A stretch of 37,727 nucleotides of DNA from Verrucomicrobiota bacterium (GTDB lineage Bacteria; Verrucomicrobiota; Kiritimatiellia; RFP12; UBA1067). The position numbers and the translations under genes were made by a program. The stretch spans positions 1 to 37,727 of the forward strand of contig JAKJGY010000022.1 in assembly GCA_022704145.1 (NCBI GenBank). Direction: 5' to 3'. The notes beneath the pieces were generated by a model. The model was not told the DNA's origin, did no database searches, and saw only the letters and a list, made by a program, of their open reading frames with translations. Positions 1 through 6,507 of the stretch are shown here, piece by piece (within the stretch, counting starts at the first letter, position 1; every line of letters starts with the position of its first letter).

Positions 1-481
1 CCGCCTCCATCATACGCGCGAACTCAGCCGGGTTCTCGACCTTCAGGACGCCGGCCACCCCGAGCACGTTCACGTTCGCGTTCTGCTCGATCTCGATCTT
101 CATCGGCGCGTCAAGCCCCAGGCTCTTCTCCATCGCGTCCAGCGCGTGAAGCCGGTCCGCCATGTTCCGCCCGTGCTCGGCCACGTACTTCCGCCGCTCC
201 AGAATCCACTTGCGGTCGACCCCCAGCGCCTCGCACGCCTCGTCGCGCAGGAAGCGGATCCGTGCCCGAACCGTCGCGTCGCGCATCAGCCGCGCCGCAG
301 ACGCCCCCGCCGCGTCGCGGTCGGCCGCCCCGAACGACCTGCAGTACGCCTCGGTGTTGTTCCCCCAGCACTCGCCCGACACCTCCAGGCAGAAGCGCTC
401 GCGCTTACGCGACCGCAACGGCTGCGCGGCCGGCGCGAACGCCTTGTCCTTGTCGAACAGATCCGGAACCGGGGCTTTCAT
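1..481 (-). CDS. Phage terminase small subunit (3' end cut by window edge)
   Basis: Read leftward from ATG at 481-479, the frame stays open to the window edge and gives 160 residues. Residues 25-75 resemble the terminase small-subunit helical DNA-binding domain: an RKRERFCLEV start, then NNTEAYCRSFG, then AARLMRDATVRARIRFLRDEA, which corresponds to the family pattern of lost/added residues, NaTeAY, a-rLL-n--V--RI--L. The small subunit recognises the packaging site and loads the large terminase ATPase/nuclease, which would be expected just left of the window. An in-frame TAA lies three codons upstream of the ATG, so the start cannot lie further out; the ribosome-binding site is weak. It diverges from the HTH/helicase genes that begin at 609. 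Confidence 0.78.
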   Translation of the reverse strand, partial: MKAPVPDLFDKDKAFAPAAQPLRSRKRERFCLEVSGECWGNNTEAYCRSFGAADRDAAGASAARLMRDATVRARIRFLRDEACEALGVDRKWILERRKYVAEHGRNMADRLHALDAMEKSLGLDAPMKIEIEQNANVNVLGVAGVLKVENPAEFARMMEA

Positions 482-608
482 GGCCGCTACTTAACAAACC
501 CGCCGCAGCGCGCGCAAGCCCTAAAACGCCCCGCTTTCGGCTTGTCGTAGAGTAGGAGGGCGTGCTACCGTATCCGACCAAGAACCCAGCGGAATGGAAA
601 GGAACACC

Positions 609-869
609 ATGCGCACCGCAACCACGCCCACGCAGCCGCCCCGCGCCAGCCTCCTCACGCGCGACGAGGCCGCAGCCATCCTTCGCGTCACACCCCGCGC
701 CGTCAACAAGTTCGCCGCGCAGGGCATCCTGCCACAGGTCAGGCTGCCCGGCCGCAGGCGCGCCCTCGGCTACCTCGACCGCGACGTCCACGCGCTCATC
801 GTCACCCGCGCGCCGCCCGCCCCCGGCGGCGCGCGCCCTCCGCCCCCGCCTCCAGAGCCGCCCGCGTGA
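609..869 (+). CDS. Small excisionase-type helix-turn-helix protein
   Basis: This 86-residue protein carries a MerR/excisionase-type HTH (HTH_17-like) at about residues 14-60: LLTRDEAAAILRVTPRAV, then QVRLPGRRRALGY and a final DVHALI helix. Such proteins select DNA by one helix plus a wing and act as excisionases, repressors or replication accessory proteins in mobile elements. The tail is a low-complexity run of Pro, Gly and Ala. ATG 609 was preferred over the ATG at 594 because GAAAGGA sits about seven bases before it. It is the first gene of a rightward set that continues with a winged-helix protein and a DnaB helicase, so a replication or excision role is plausible but unproven. Confidence 0.65.
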   Translation: MRTATTPTQPPRASLLTRDEAAAILRVTPRAVNKFAAQGILPQVRLPGRRRALGYLDRDVHALIVTRAPPAPGGARPPPPPPEPPA

Positions 870-906
870 CCGGCCCCACGTCAGCCCCACAGGCACGGCC
901 CTCGCA

Positions 907-1287
907 ATGCCACAGCCACCGAACACCAGCCGATGGACCCCCGTACCCGACAAGGCTGCGCTCGACCTCCTGCAGGCCAAGCGCTACACCGCCCTCGCCG
1001 TCTGGCTCTGCATGCTGCGCGACGCCATCCGGAACCAGTCCTGGTCCACCTCGCGCACCCTCTCGGCCCTCCGCGGCGAGACCGGCCTCTCCCGCCAGAC
1101 CATCCTCAGCGCCCAGCGCTACCTCACGGAGCACGGCTACATCCGCCCAGCATCAGGCGGCGGCGGCAGCCGCAGGCCCATCACCTTCACCCTCACCCCC
1201 GTCCCAAACTTCAACAACGGCAGGACGCCCCCGCCCGCGCACGACGCCCCCCCGGCGGAACGCCCGCGCGGCGAGTGGTACTCCTGA
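907..1287 (+). CDS. Winged-helix DNA-binding protein of the replication module
   Basis: The 126-residue product has a helix-turn-helix of the HTH_36/replication-initiator kind at about residues 10-75: a conserved KAALDLLQAKRYTALAVWLC helix pair, then TSRTLSALRGETGLSRQTIL and LTEHGYIRP, which is the usual wording of a winged helix with its recognition helix and wing. A Gly-rich linker and a Pro-rich tail follow. In phages and integrative elements a gene of this kind often sits immediately before the DnaB-like helicase and binds the origin or loads the helicase. The ATG at 907 is the first Met that leaves the domain intact; no strong ribosome-binding site is visible. It lies 37 bases after the preceding HTH gene and 25 before the helicase. 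Confidence 0.62.
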   Translation: MPQPPNTSRWTPVPDKAALDLLQAKRYTALAVWLCMLRDAIRNQSWSTSRTLSALRGETGLSRQTILSAQRYLTEHGYIRPASGGGGSRRPITFTLTPVPNFNNGRTPPPAHDAPPAERPRGEWYS

Positions 1288-1312
1288 CCCCCCCCAACGG
1301 AAACCCTCCGCC

Positions 1313-2584
1313 ATGACCCACGAACTCGACACCGACATCGAGGCCGCCTTCATCGGCTGCCTCCTGCTCGACTACCACGCCACCCTCTCCGAGACCGCCG
1401 ACTTCGGCGTCTCCCCCGAGATGTTCGCCTCGCGTCCGGCCCGCCAGGCCTTCGAGGCCATCCGCCTCCTCGCCCGCGACCGCTGCCCTGTCGACCCCCT
1501 CAGCGTCCGCCAGACGCTCGCCGACGGCGGCGGCGACGCCGACGGCTGGGCCGGCCCGTACCTCAGCCACGCCATCGACCTCACCCCCTCCGCCGCGCAC
1601 GCCGCCTACTACGGCCAGCTCCTCCGCCTCAAGCACGAGTCCCGCCTCCTCCGCAAGATCCTCGGCGACGCCTACCGCCGCCTCGAGACCGAGCCCGCCG
1701 ACATGGTCCAGAACGACCTCATGCGCCTCCTCGCCCGCCACGACGCCGACCCCGCCGCCGCCGGCCTCACCTTCGCCGAGGCCGCCGACCAGGCCGTCGA
1801 CGCCTTCCGCAAGGCCGCCGACGGCACCAGCCGCGTCAGGTCCGGCTTCGCCTTCCTCGACAGCGCCGGCGGCATCCAGGACGGCGAGCTCATCGTCATC
1901 TCCGGCAAGGCTGGAAGCTGCAAGACCACCCTCGCCCGACAGATCCTCACCCACGTCTGCGGCGTCGAGAAAGTCCCCGCCGCCCTCGTCACCCTTGAGA
2001 TGTCCGAAGCCCAGATCGCCGGCCAGACCCTCACCGACCAGTCAGGCACCAGCTACCGCAAGTTCATGGCCGGCGTCGCGAACGAGGCCGACTGGTCCCG
2101 CCTCTTCGCCGCCAAGGCCAGCTCCGAGGGCTGGCCGCTCCACATCACACACCGCGCACGCACCCCCTCCCGCCTCGCCGCCTTCGCCCACAAGGTCGTC
2201 CGCCGCGGGGCGCGTCTCATCGTGCTCGACTACCTCCAGGCCCTCCAGCCCGACCCCGCCCAAGCCCGCCTCAACATCGAGCAACAGGTCTCGTTCGCCT
2301 CCAACACCGTCCGCGACCTCGCGGTCTCGCTCGGCGTCCGCTTCATCGTGGTCTGCACCGAATCGCGCGAGGGCGAGCTGCGCTACTCCGACGCCATCCG
2401 CTACGACGCTTGGCGCTGGATCCAGATGCGCCAGCCCGACGAGAACACCGAGAACAACCCCGTCTACCTCTGCACCCTCAAGAAAAACCGCTTCGGCGTC
2501 CTGCCAAGAAAAGACCGCGAACTTTACAGGGTGGGGGATCGGCTGCTCACAGAGGAAGAATGGAAGGCGCAGTCAAAACAATAA
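1313..2584 (+). CDS. DnaB-family replicative helicase of the element
   Basis: This 423-residue protein has the two DnaB parts: an N-terminal helical domain (about 1-110, starting DIEAAFIGCLLLD) and a RecA-like ATPase (about 165-410). The Walker A motif is ISGKAGSCKTT, the Walker B region is RGARLIVLDYLQAL, and ALVTLEMSEAQIAGQTL is the DnaB helix that follows strand 2. A Cys stands where most Walker A loops have Gly (GSCKT). The family unwinds DNA 5' to 3' at the fork as a hexamer. It is shorter than chromosomal DnaB (about 450-480), as is common for phage copies. It closes the HTH-HTH-helicase cluster, so self-replication of the element is likely. Confidence 0.85.
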   Translation: MTHELDTDIEAAFIGCLLLDYHATLSETADFGVSPEMFASRPARQAFEAIRLLARDRCPVDPLSVRQTLADGGGDADGWAGPYLSHAIDLTPSAAHAAYYGQLLRLKHESRLLRKILGDAYRRLETEPADMVQNDLMRLLARHDADPAAAGLTFAEAADQAVDAFRKAADGTSRVRSGFAFLDSAGGIQDGELIVISGKAGSCKTTLARQILTHVCGVEKVPAALVTLEMSEAQIAGQTLTDQSGTSYRKFMAGVANEADWSRLFAAKASSEGWPLHITHRARTPSRLAAFAHKVVRRGARLIVLDYLQALQPDPAQARLNIEQQVSFASNTVRDLAVSLGVRFIVVCTESREGELRYSDAIRYDAWRWIQMRQPDENTENNPVYLCTLKKNRFGVLPRKDRELYRVGDRLLTEEEWKAQSKQ

Positions 2585-2596
2585 CGACCAGCGTAA

Positions 2597-2650
2597 CCGG
2601 AACCCAACGGAGCGCAACGCAGATGGCGTCCGAGTTCACGCTGTTGTTAT
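2597..2650 (-). repeat. attC-like site after the 2636-3091 gene
   Basis: Read on the minus strand, the site begins with GCATAACAACAGCG and ends with GCGCTCCGTTGGGT. The right-hand box GTTGGGT fits the attC R' consensus GTTRRRY exactly and the left box GCATAAC is one base off RYYYAAC. Between them AGCG pairs with CGCT and further short pairing is possible. It overlaps the last bases of the minus-strand gene, as attC sites of integron cassettes often do. Identification rests on these boxes and partial pairing only. Confidence 0.42.
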
Positions 2651-3091
2651 GCGACTTGATCGCCGCAAAGAGTAGCGTCGCGGCTCAAGGTCTGCCGACG
2701 AAAAGTTAAAGCTAACAGAACCCCCGGACATTGACTCTCCGTCGTTTGCGACCTTGAGCATCCCCACGCCGTAATCAGAATGTCGGTTGCACTTCGGAGC
2801 GAAGGAAATTTCGATGTAGTTGTGATACACGAACCTTCCCGAGAGACGATAATTAAACGTCATGCCATTATCTTCGGCCGTGAAATGACCGCTGATTCTT
2901 CTCCCAAATTGGCGGGTCACAAATATCCGCTCCACCAACTCTCTGCCATTCTCTGTATACCTGCCTTCCCACTCGCCCCTTATGTCTGGGTACCTTGACG
3001 GAACGTAGTTGCCAAAGTTTACAAGCACATGCCACATGGCCGCCGCCACCAAGCTTGAAGCAACTCCGACTATAAATGCCACAAAACTCAT
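2636..3091 (-). CDS. Membrane-anchored protein with a predicted small beta-barrel domain
   Basis: The 151-residue protein begins with one hydrophobic helix (about residues 3-25, FVAFIVGVASSLVAAAMWHVL) followed by a soluble part rich in beta strands. The soluble part opens with DIRGEWEGRYTE and runs through alternating hydrophobic strands (ERIFVTRQFGRRISGHFT, RLSGRFVYHNYIEISF, GGSVSFNF). An I-x-G-x-W-x-G-x-Y opening is common in lipocalin-like barrels, and also in Cap15-type receptors of CBASS defence, but those usually have two membrane helices; the link is only a possibility. Codon use is more AT-rich than in the flanking element genes, and attC-like repeats lie on both sides, suggesting a captured cassette gene. 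Function unknown. Confidence 0.6.
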   Translation of the reverse strand: MSFVAFIVGVASSLVAAAMWHVLVNFGNYVPSRYPDIRGEWEGRYTENGRELVERIFVTRQFGRRISGHFTAEDNGMTFNYRLSGRFVYHNYIEISFAPKCNRHSDYGVGMLKVANDGESMSGGSVSFNFSSADLEPRRYSLRRSSRITTA

Positions 3092-3102
3092 AAGCGAACA
3101 TT

Positions 3103-3180
3103 CCCAACGTCGTTCCTCACGCGACGCCGGGGGACACGTCCGCGCGGCCCCCGGCGGTATCGTGCAAAGCTTTGTTGGCG
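3103..3180 (-). repeat. attC-like inverted repeat between two cassette-like genes
   Basis: On the plus strand CCAAC (3104-3108) pairs with GTTGG (3174-3178). A symmetric nine-base internal loop follows, then CACG (3118-3121) with CGTG (3161-3164), and a nine-pair stem CGCCGGGGG (3125-3133) with CCCCCGGCG (3148-3156) closing a 14-base loop. This is the layout of an attC site: outer R boxes, unpaired spacer, inner L boxes, variable top. On the minus strand it lies between the stop of the 3185-3598 gene and the start of the 2636-3091 gene, where a cassette attC belongs. The R boxes match the consensus only partly. Confidence 0.45.
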
Positions 3181-3184
3181 CTCC

Positions 3185-3598
3185 CTACACAATAATCACA
3201 TTACATCTATTGAGAAGGTCAGTGAGCGAGCTGCTGGTACCGCCTGGATGATAGAGATCGAACATCAGGTTGCCGAGGGGCATCATGTCCGAACTCAATT
3301 CATACCCACCGCCAGCGCCGGAGCGCGGGAGGGGCACTAAGTAGCGTCCGCCATCAACGACAACAAACGTCCAACTGCTGACAGGATTCCCGTTGTGCTG
3401 GAGGACAACGGAGATGGACGAGGCCCCAGGATCGGGAAGATTCTGGTGCCATGGCTCCGTGAAATTGGAGTTGATGGTTTCGCCCCAGTCCAGCGAAACG
3501 TCGATGTCGGATCCGAACATCGCCGCCGCTTCTGAGTGCTTGTGCCAGTCAGCTCGCGTAGAGTTGTTGACCAACGTGCGAATCTCGTCTGGTGTCAT
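3185..3598 (-). CDS. Unknown protein, cassette-like gene
   Basis: A 137-residue acidic soluble protein with no family I recognise. It starts with a helical segment (MTPDEIRTLVNNSTRADWHK) and then has strand-rich text (SISVVLQHNGNPVSSWTFVVVDGGRYLVPLP), a Gly/Ser-rich turn, and ends in hydrophobic CNVIIV. There is no signal peptide or membrane helix. GC content and codon use are lower than in the helicase or the RadC operon, and the gene is followed on its own strand by an attC-like inverted repeat, so it reads as the first of two integron-type cassettes pointing left. A purine-rich GGGAGATGAGAG precedes the ATG and can serve as ribosome-binding site. Confidence 0.55.
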   Translation of the reverse strand: MTPDEIRTLVNNSTRADWHKHSEAAAMFGSDIDVSLDWGETINSNFTEPWHQNLPDPGASSISVVLQHNGNPVSSWTFVVVDGGRYLVPLPRSGAGGGYELSSDMMPLGNLMFDLYHPGGTSSSLTDLLNRCNVIIV

Positions 3599-3760
3599 CT
3601 CTCATCTCCCTTTTCTTGTTGCGCCAACATTGTTATTTCGCCTGCCCTAGGCCGTAAACTCGCCCCATGCAAGTTCATGTCAATCGTATCGGTTAGCGCG
3701 ATGAGCATCAAGCCCGGATTCGCCTAAACTCGCGCCTCGACGGCATCCCCACATAAATCG

Positions 3761-3793
3761 CGGAGCGGGTGCGGCCTGTGCGGACTTGGATTT
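3761..3793. repeat. Dispersed repeat, copy 1 (other copy 8700-8733)
   Basis: The 33 bases start CGGAGCGGGT and end GCGGACTTGGATTT. The copy at 8700-8733 starts with the same ten bases and ends GCGGACTTAGATTT, with a less conserved middle of similar length. Both lie in gaps between genes. Confidence 0.5.
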
Positions 3794-4124
3794 GACGTTT
3801 CCGAATAAGCACGCCCGCATCGGACCGCCCCCGGAGCGATGGCCGGGCCTTTCCCTCCCGGACCCTCCCGGCCCAAGGCCGGCACGATACACCGCCGTTA
3901 CCGCCGCTCAGACCGCTCCCGGCACCCCCGCGCCGCGCCGTTGCACCCGGTCACGCCAACGCTTCGGCTACTCGCGCCGGCGGGCTACCGCCTTTGTCAT
4001 GCCCGTTGCCGACGGCGCGGCTGGTGGCATGCTCCCGGTCATCCGTCCCTCCTGACCGTCCGCTCCCCCCTTCCGGCAGGTCCCGTCCGCGCCCGCACCG
4101 TCCTGTCTGCAATCCCCGTGGCTG

Positions 4125-4204
4125 ATAACGCCCTTGCCCTCCCTGTCCGCCATCATCGCAAACAGCGCAGGCGAGGATGATGGCGAAAGGAAGGGCAGCG
4201 TTAT
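4125..4204. repeat. Long imperfect inverted repeat (possible structured RNA or att site)
   Basis: ATAACGC (4125-4131) pairs with GCGTTAT (4198-4204), TGCCC (4135-4139) with GGGCA (4193-4197), and GCCATCATC (4149-4157) with GATGATGGC (4176-4184), with shorter pairing between. The whole folds into a stem of about 28-30 pairs with small bulges and an 18-base loop. The outer AAC...GTT ends and bulged stem recall attC sites, but the R-box consensus is poor. It could equally be a non-coding RNA or a long leader of the operon that starts at 4344. Confidence 0.5.
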
Positions 4205-4343
4205 GACTCAGTCACTTCAGAGATTGCAGAGCAGGGCCGGTTTGAGTCCGGCGTCCACGGCGGCGGGTACCGCCGGTGAGGATTCCGGCTCAGTCAGAGC
4301 AGACGTTCTGTCACACCTCGCCACACCCCGGAAAGGACACACC

Positions 4344-4874
4344 ATGAACACCGCATGCCACCCCTACAGCACCACCCGCGCCGCACGGCGCTACGTCTCC
4401 CCCCGCACCCGCCCCCTGAATGATTACGAGCGCGAGACCCGCGCCCTCTCCTACATGCTCAAAGAGGCCGACTGTCCCGAGGCCGCCTTACAGGCCGCCG
4501 CCGCCGAAATGGCCGCGCTTGTGTGGGGGCCTTGCAACCTCATCCCCGCGCCCGACCACACCGGTGACACCGCCGCCAACCGCCGCCTTGCCAAGGCCAT
4601 CGCTGCCCACGTGAAGGGAGGGGCCGAAGTCCACGACATCCTGACCCGCACCGCGCCCTCCCCGAGCACCTGCGACCGCCACCGCACCAGAGGCCCCGCC
4701 GTCAGCGTCGCCGAGCACAATATCGCCCGCAGGCCCGGCAGGCCCATCCCCTGCCGCCGCACCTTCATCGTGGACAACGTCCTAGTCGGCGGCAACACCA
4801 TCCGCGCCTGTTTCAACGCCCTCGGCTTCGGCACCGGCCTTGTCTTCGGCGACGCCTCTTTCCCCCACGAATAG
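4344..4874 (+). CDS. ComF-like phosphoribosyltransferase-fold protein
   Basis: The 176-residue product resembles type I phosphoribosyltransferases. Residues 64-90 (CNLIPAPDHTGDTAANRRLA) parallel the early ComF strand and following helix (vPvP, then R-x-x-G-x-N-x-A-x-x-LA). Residues 141-154, FIVDNVLVGGNTIR, occupy the place of the PRPP-binding loop, whose usual form is V-x-x-x-DD-V-x-T-G-x-T. Here the second acidic residue is Asn and the T-G-x-T turn is G-G-N-T, so PRPP binding is uncertain. The substrate is unknown. The gene opens an operon of five genes with RadC and DUF2958 proteins; GAAAGGA at 4331-4337 supports the ATG at 4344. Confidence 0.6.
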   Translation: MNTACHPYSTTRAARRYVSPRTRPLNDYERETRALSYMLKEADCPEAALQAAAAEMAALVWGPCNLIPAPDHTGDTAANRRLAKAIAAHVKGGAEVHDILTRTAPSPSTCDRHRTRGPAVSVAEHNIARRPGRPIPCRRTFIVDNVLVGGNTIRACFNALGFGTGLVFGDASFPHE

Positions 4875-4886
4875 CCCCCCTCGTAT

Positions 4887-4907
4887 GGGCGGCCCTCGTG
4901 GCCGCCC
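4887..4907. repeat. Inter-gene hairpin 1 of the RadC operon
   Basis: GGGCGGCC (4887-4894), loop CTCGT, then GGCCGCCC (4900-4907) form a perfect eight-pair stem. The same stem and loop recur after the next gene at 5441-5461. There is no T-tract, so it is more likely an mRNA-stabilising or processing element than a full terminator. Confidence 0.7.
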
Positions 4908-4929
4908 TCCCCCGAAAGGAAACGACCCC

Positions 4930-5430
4930 ATGAAACGCAACCCCGAGACCCTCGCCCTCGCCATGGACTACGCCGCCGCGATGGAGGCCTGCGCCGCCTA
5001 TGTGGCCGTAAAGAACCCCTCCGTCCGGACCCCCGAGGACGCCTACCGGCTCATGCGCCCCGTCATGTCCGCCGCCACCAGCGGCGACGCGCAAGAGGCC
5101 TTCTTTGTCCTGTTGCTCGACACGAAAAACAAGGTCATCGGCTCGCCCGTCGAATGCTTGCGCGGCCTGCTCGACACCTGCCCCGTCCACCCCCGCGAGG
5201 TCATGCGCGAGGCCGTCAGGCAGAGCGCCGCAAGCCTCATCCTCGCCCACAACCACCCCTCAGGCGACCCCACCCCCAGCAAGGAGGATTGCGACATCAC
5301 CCGCCGCCTGATCGACGCCGCCAAAATCCTAGGCATCCGCATCGTTGACCATGTGATTTGCGGCCGCCCCTCCGACATGACCCCCGGTTACGTCTCCCTC
5401 CGCGAGAAGAACCTCGTCGCCTTCGAATAG
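4930..5430 (+). CDS. RadC-type JAB/MPN-domain protein
   Basis: This 166-residue protein is a RadC-family JAMM domain without the N-terminal helix-hairpin-helix part of chromosomal RadC (about 220-230 residues). The metal-binding signature is complete: Glu56 in EAFFVL, then AHNHPSGDPTPSKED at 106-120 with His107, His109, Ser111 and Asp113. Biochemical activity of RadC proteins is still unclear, although they are very common in plasmids, integrative elements and phages and were once linked to DNA repair. It is the second gene of the small operon; the start is supported by CCGAAAGGA at 4912-4920. Identification of the family is secure, function is not. Confidence 0.88.
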   Translation: MKRNPETLALAMDYAAAMEACAAYVAVKNPSVRTPEDAYRLMRPVMSAATSGDAQEAFFVLLLDTKNKVIGSPVECLRGLLDTCPVHPREVMREAVRQSAASLILAHNHPSGDPTPSKEDCDITRRLIDAAKILGIRIVDHVICGRPSDMTPGYVSLREKNLVAFE

Positions 5431-5440
5431 AACCCCGTAC

Positions 5441-5461
5441 GGGCGGCCCTCGTGGCCGCCC
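5441..5461. repeat. Inter-gene hairpin 2 of the RadC operon
   Basis: This is the same stem and loop as at 4887-4907: GGGCGGCC, loop CTCGT, GGCCGCCC. It is preceded by the palindrome CCCGTACGGG, which recurs before hairpin 3. It follows the radC-like stop by ten bases and precedes the next ribosome-binding site. Confidence 0.7.
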
Positions 5462-5488
5462 TCTCTCAACCCGAAAGGAACCCCGACT

Positions 5489-5668
5489 ATGAAAAGCTGG
5501 CTCGAGATCGCCGACATGTACGCCGACGCCGCCCACGCCTTCAAGAAGGCTTCCGGCCTGTCATGCGTGAAAGACCCCGCCCGCTGGCAGGCCGCCATCG
5601 ACGAAGGCCGCCGCTTGGAGGCGCTGGCCGACAGCGCCGCCGACGAGCGCCGCGCCGCCGCACGCTGA
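5489..5668 (+). CDS. Small unknown protein of the RadC operon (59 aa)
   Basis: The reading frame ATG 5489 to TGA 5668 encodes 59 residues: MKSWLEIADMYADAAHAF, then a Cys-containing GLSCVKDPARWQAAIDEG, and an Ala/Arg-rich end. It is helical, charged and probably cytosolic. It is supported by the same CCGAAAGGA leader as its neighbours (5472-5479) and by a hairpin after its stop, so it is probably a real gene although very short. I recognise no family. It could bind a partner from the operon; nothing in the sequence shows which. Confidence 0.62.
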   Translation: MKSWLEIADMYADAAHAFKKASGLSCVKDPARWQAAIDEGRRLEALADSAADERRAAAR

Positions 5669-5677
5669 ACCCCGTAC

Positions 5678-5697
5678 GGGCGCGGTCCGCCGCGCCC
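5678..5697. repeat. Inter-gene hairpin 3 of the RadC operon
   Basis: GGGCGCGG (5678-5685), loop TCCG, CCGCGCCC (5690-5697). The stem sequence differs from hairpins 1 and 2, but the position, stem length and the preceding CCCGTACGGG are kept. That compensating change argues that the structure itself is selected. Confidence 0.65.
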
Positions 5698-5727
5698 CCC
5701 TCCCACACACCGAAAGGACACCTGAGG

Positions 5728-5955
5728 ATGAACACCAATGGCAAACGCAACACCGCCGCCGGTCCCAACGCTACGGACGAACTATTCACGGCGTTGGAAG
5801 AACTCGTCGAACTCTTCGAGGACTCCCACGCGGCAGAGCTGAAGCGTTACAGGCAAGGCCGACAGGCCGACCCAGTTCTCAAACTCTATGAAGCGTCAAT
5901 CACAAACGCCCATAGAGCGCTGGCAAACGCACACCGAAAGGACACCCCCACATGA
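5728..5955 (+). CDS. Small unknown helical protein of the RadC operon
   Basis: A 75-residue, mostly helical acidic protein (ELFTALEELVELFEDSHAAE followed by a basic KRYRQGRQ stretch). A short amphipathic or coiled-coil segment is likely at about 18-40. It has no recognisable domain. CCGAAAGGA lies at 5711-5718 and a second purine run (TGAGG) directly before the ATG. Its stop overlaps the ATG of the following DUF2958 gene by four bases, so the two are probably translationally coupled. Codon use is less GC-biased than in its neighbours. Confidence 0.6.
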   Translation: MNTNGKRNTAAGPNATDELFTALEELVELFEDSHAAELKRYRQGRQADPVLKLYEASITNAHRALANAHRKDTPT

Positions 5956-6362
5956 ACACGCTACCCACCCCCGAAGCCCTCGCCACCCTGCGGACCCTCA
6001 CCACCCCCGAGCAATGCACCGTCATCCTCGCCGCCGCGCGCGGCGAGGAGGCCGAGCACTTCCGCGCTGTCATAGCCCGCCTTCACGCCGTATGGCAGGC
6101 CATGCCCAAGACCCGCGAGACCGACGCCCAAGGCCGCGCCGCCCTCGCCCCGCTTCACTACTTCATCGGCGGTTGCGACTGGTGGATTGTGGAGAAGGAC
6201 GCCGACCCCGACCACGCCGGCCAGGTACAGGCCTTCGGCGTCGCCGACCTCGGCATGGGCGCCGAACTCGGCTACATCAGCATTCCCGAGCTGCTCGACT
6301 GCGGCGCCGAGCTGGATCTTTACTACACCACGCCCAAGACCATCGCCGAGCTGCTCCCCTGA
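5952..6362 (+). CDS. DUF2958 domain protein
   Basis: The 136-residue protein matches the DUF2958 pattern over its second half: an aromatic HYFIGGCDWWIVEKD, then AFGVADLGMGAELGYISIPELL, then ELDLYYTTPKTIAELL. In the family this reads hYF-p-g--TWWitE-d---D---FGyvdLg--ElGyvsl-El, with ERDlyF-p-tl-e at the end. The function of DUF2958 is unknown; it is common on plasmids and integrative elements, often near ArdC- or RadC-type proteins. The N-terminal 50 residues are helical and unassigned. Its start overlaps the previous stop, and a strong intrinsic terminator follows, so it ends the operon. Confidence 0.82.
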   Translation: MNTLPTPEALATLRTLTTPEQCTVILAAARGEEAEHFRAVIARLHAVWQAMPKTRETDAQGRAALAPLHYFIGGCDWWIVEKDADPDHAGQVQAFGVADLGMGAELGYISIPELLDCGAELDLYYTTPKTIAELLP

Positions 6363-6367
6363 CCCCC

Positions 6368-6402
6368 GCCTGGGCGGCCGGAAACGGCCGCCCAGGCCTT
6401 TT
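6368..6402 (+). terminator. Intrinsic terminator of the RadC/DUF2958 operon
   Basis: GCCTGGGCGGCC (6368-6379) pairs perfectly with GGCCGCCCAGGC (6386-6397) around the loop GGAAAC, and CTTTTC follows. The inner stem is the same GGGCGGCC/GGCCGCCC used in the inter-gene hairpins, here lengthened to 12 pairs and given a short T-run. Confidence 0.85.
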
Positions 6403-6507
6403 CGTGCCGCAAAAAAAACGCCGCGCCCGCGGGGGGCGCGGCCACCAGCCCGTCGTTCGCCCCGATGCCGTCTCCCGCCGGGTCCCCTGGAATATAACAC
6501 CAGACGC

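Larger units (their letters stand above)
3599..4343. other. Long region without a convincing gene
   Basis: About 745 bases separate the leftward cassette-like gene from the rightward operon. Open frames here are Arg/Pro-rich and show no domain or coding character. The region holds a short dispersed repeat (3761-3793), a large imperfect inverted repeat (4125-4204) and GC-rich short hairpins just before the first operon gene (around 4233-4280, for instance GCCGG-7-CCGGC). It may carry the operon promoter or a structured RNA; I see no clear sigma-70 boxes. Confidence 0.5.

Noticed and set aside
3786-4180. Arg/Pro-rich open frames in the long gap before the RadC operon
   Set aside because: Composition reflects GC-rich DNA read in frame; no ribosome-binding site, no hydrophobic core and no domain, and the frames overlap the large inverted repeat.
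4165-4320. Possible retron RNA near the long inverted repeat
   Set aside because: No reverse transcriptase gene lies within the window, so the structure alone gives no support.
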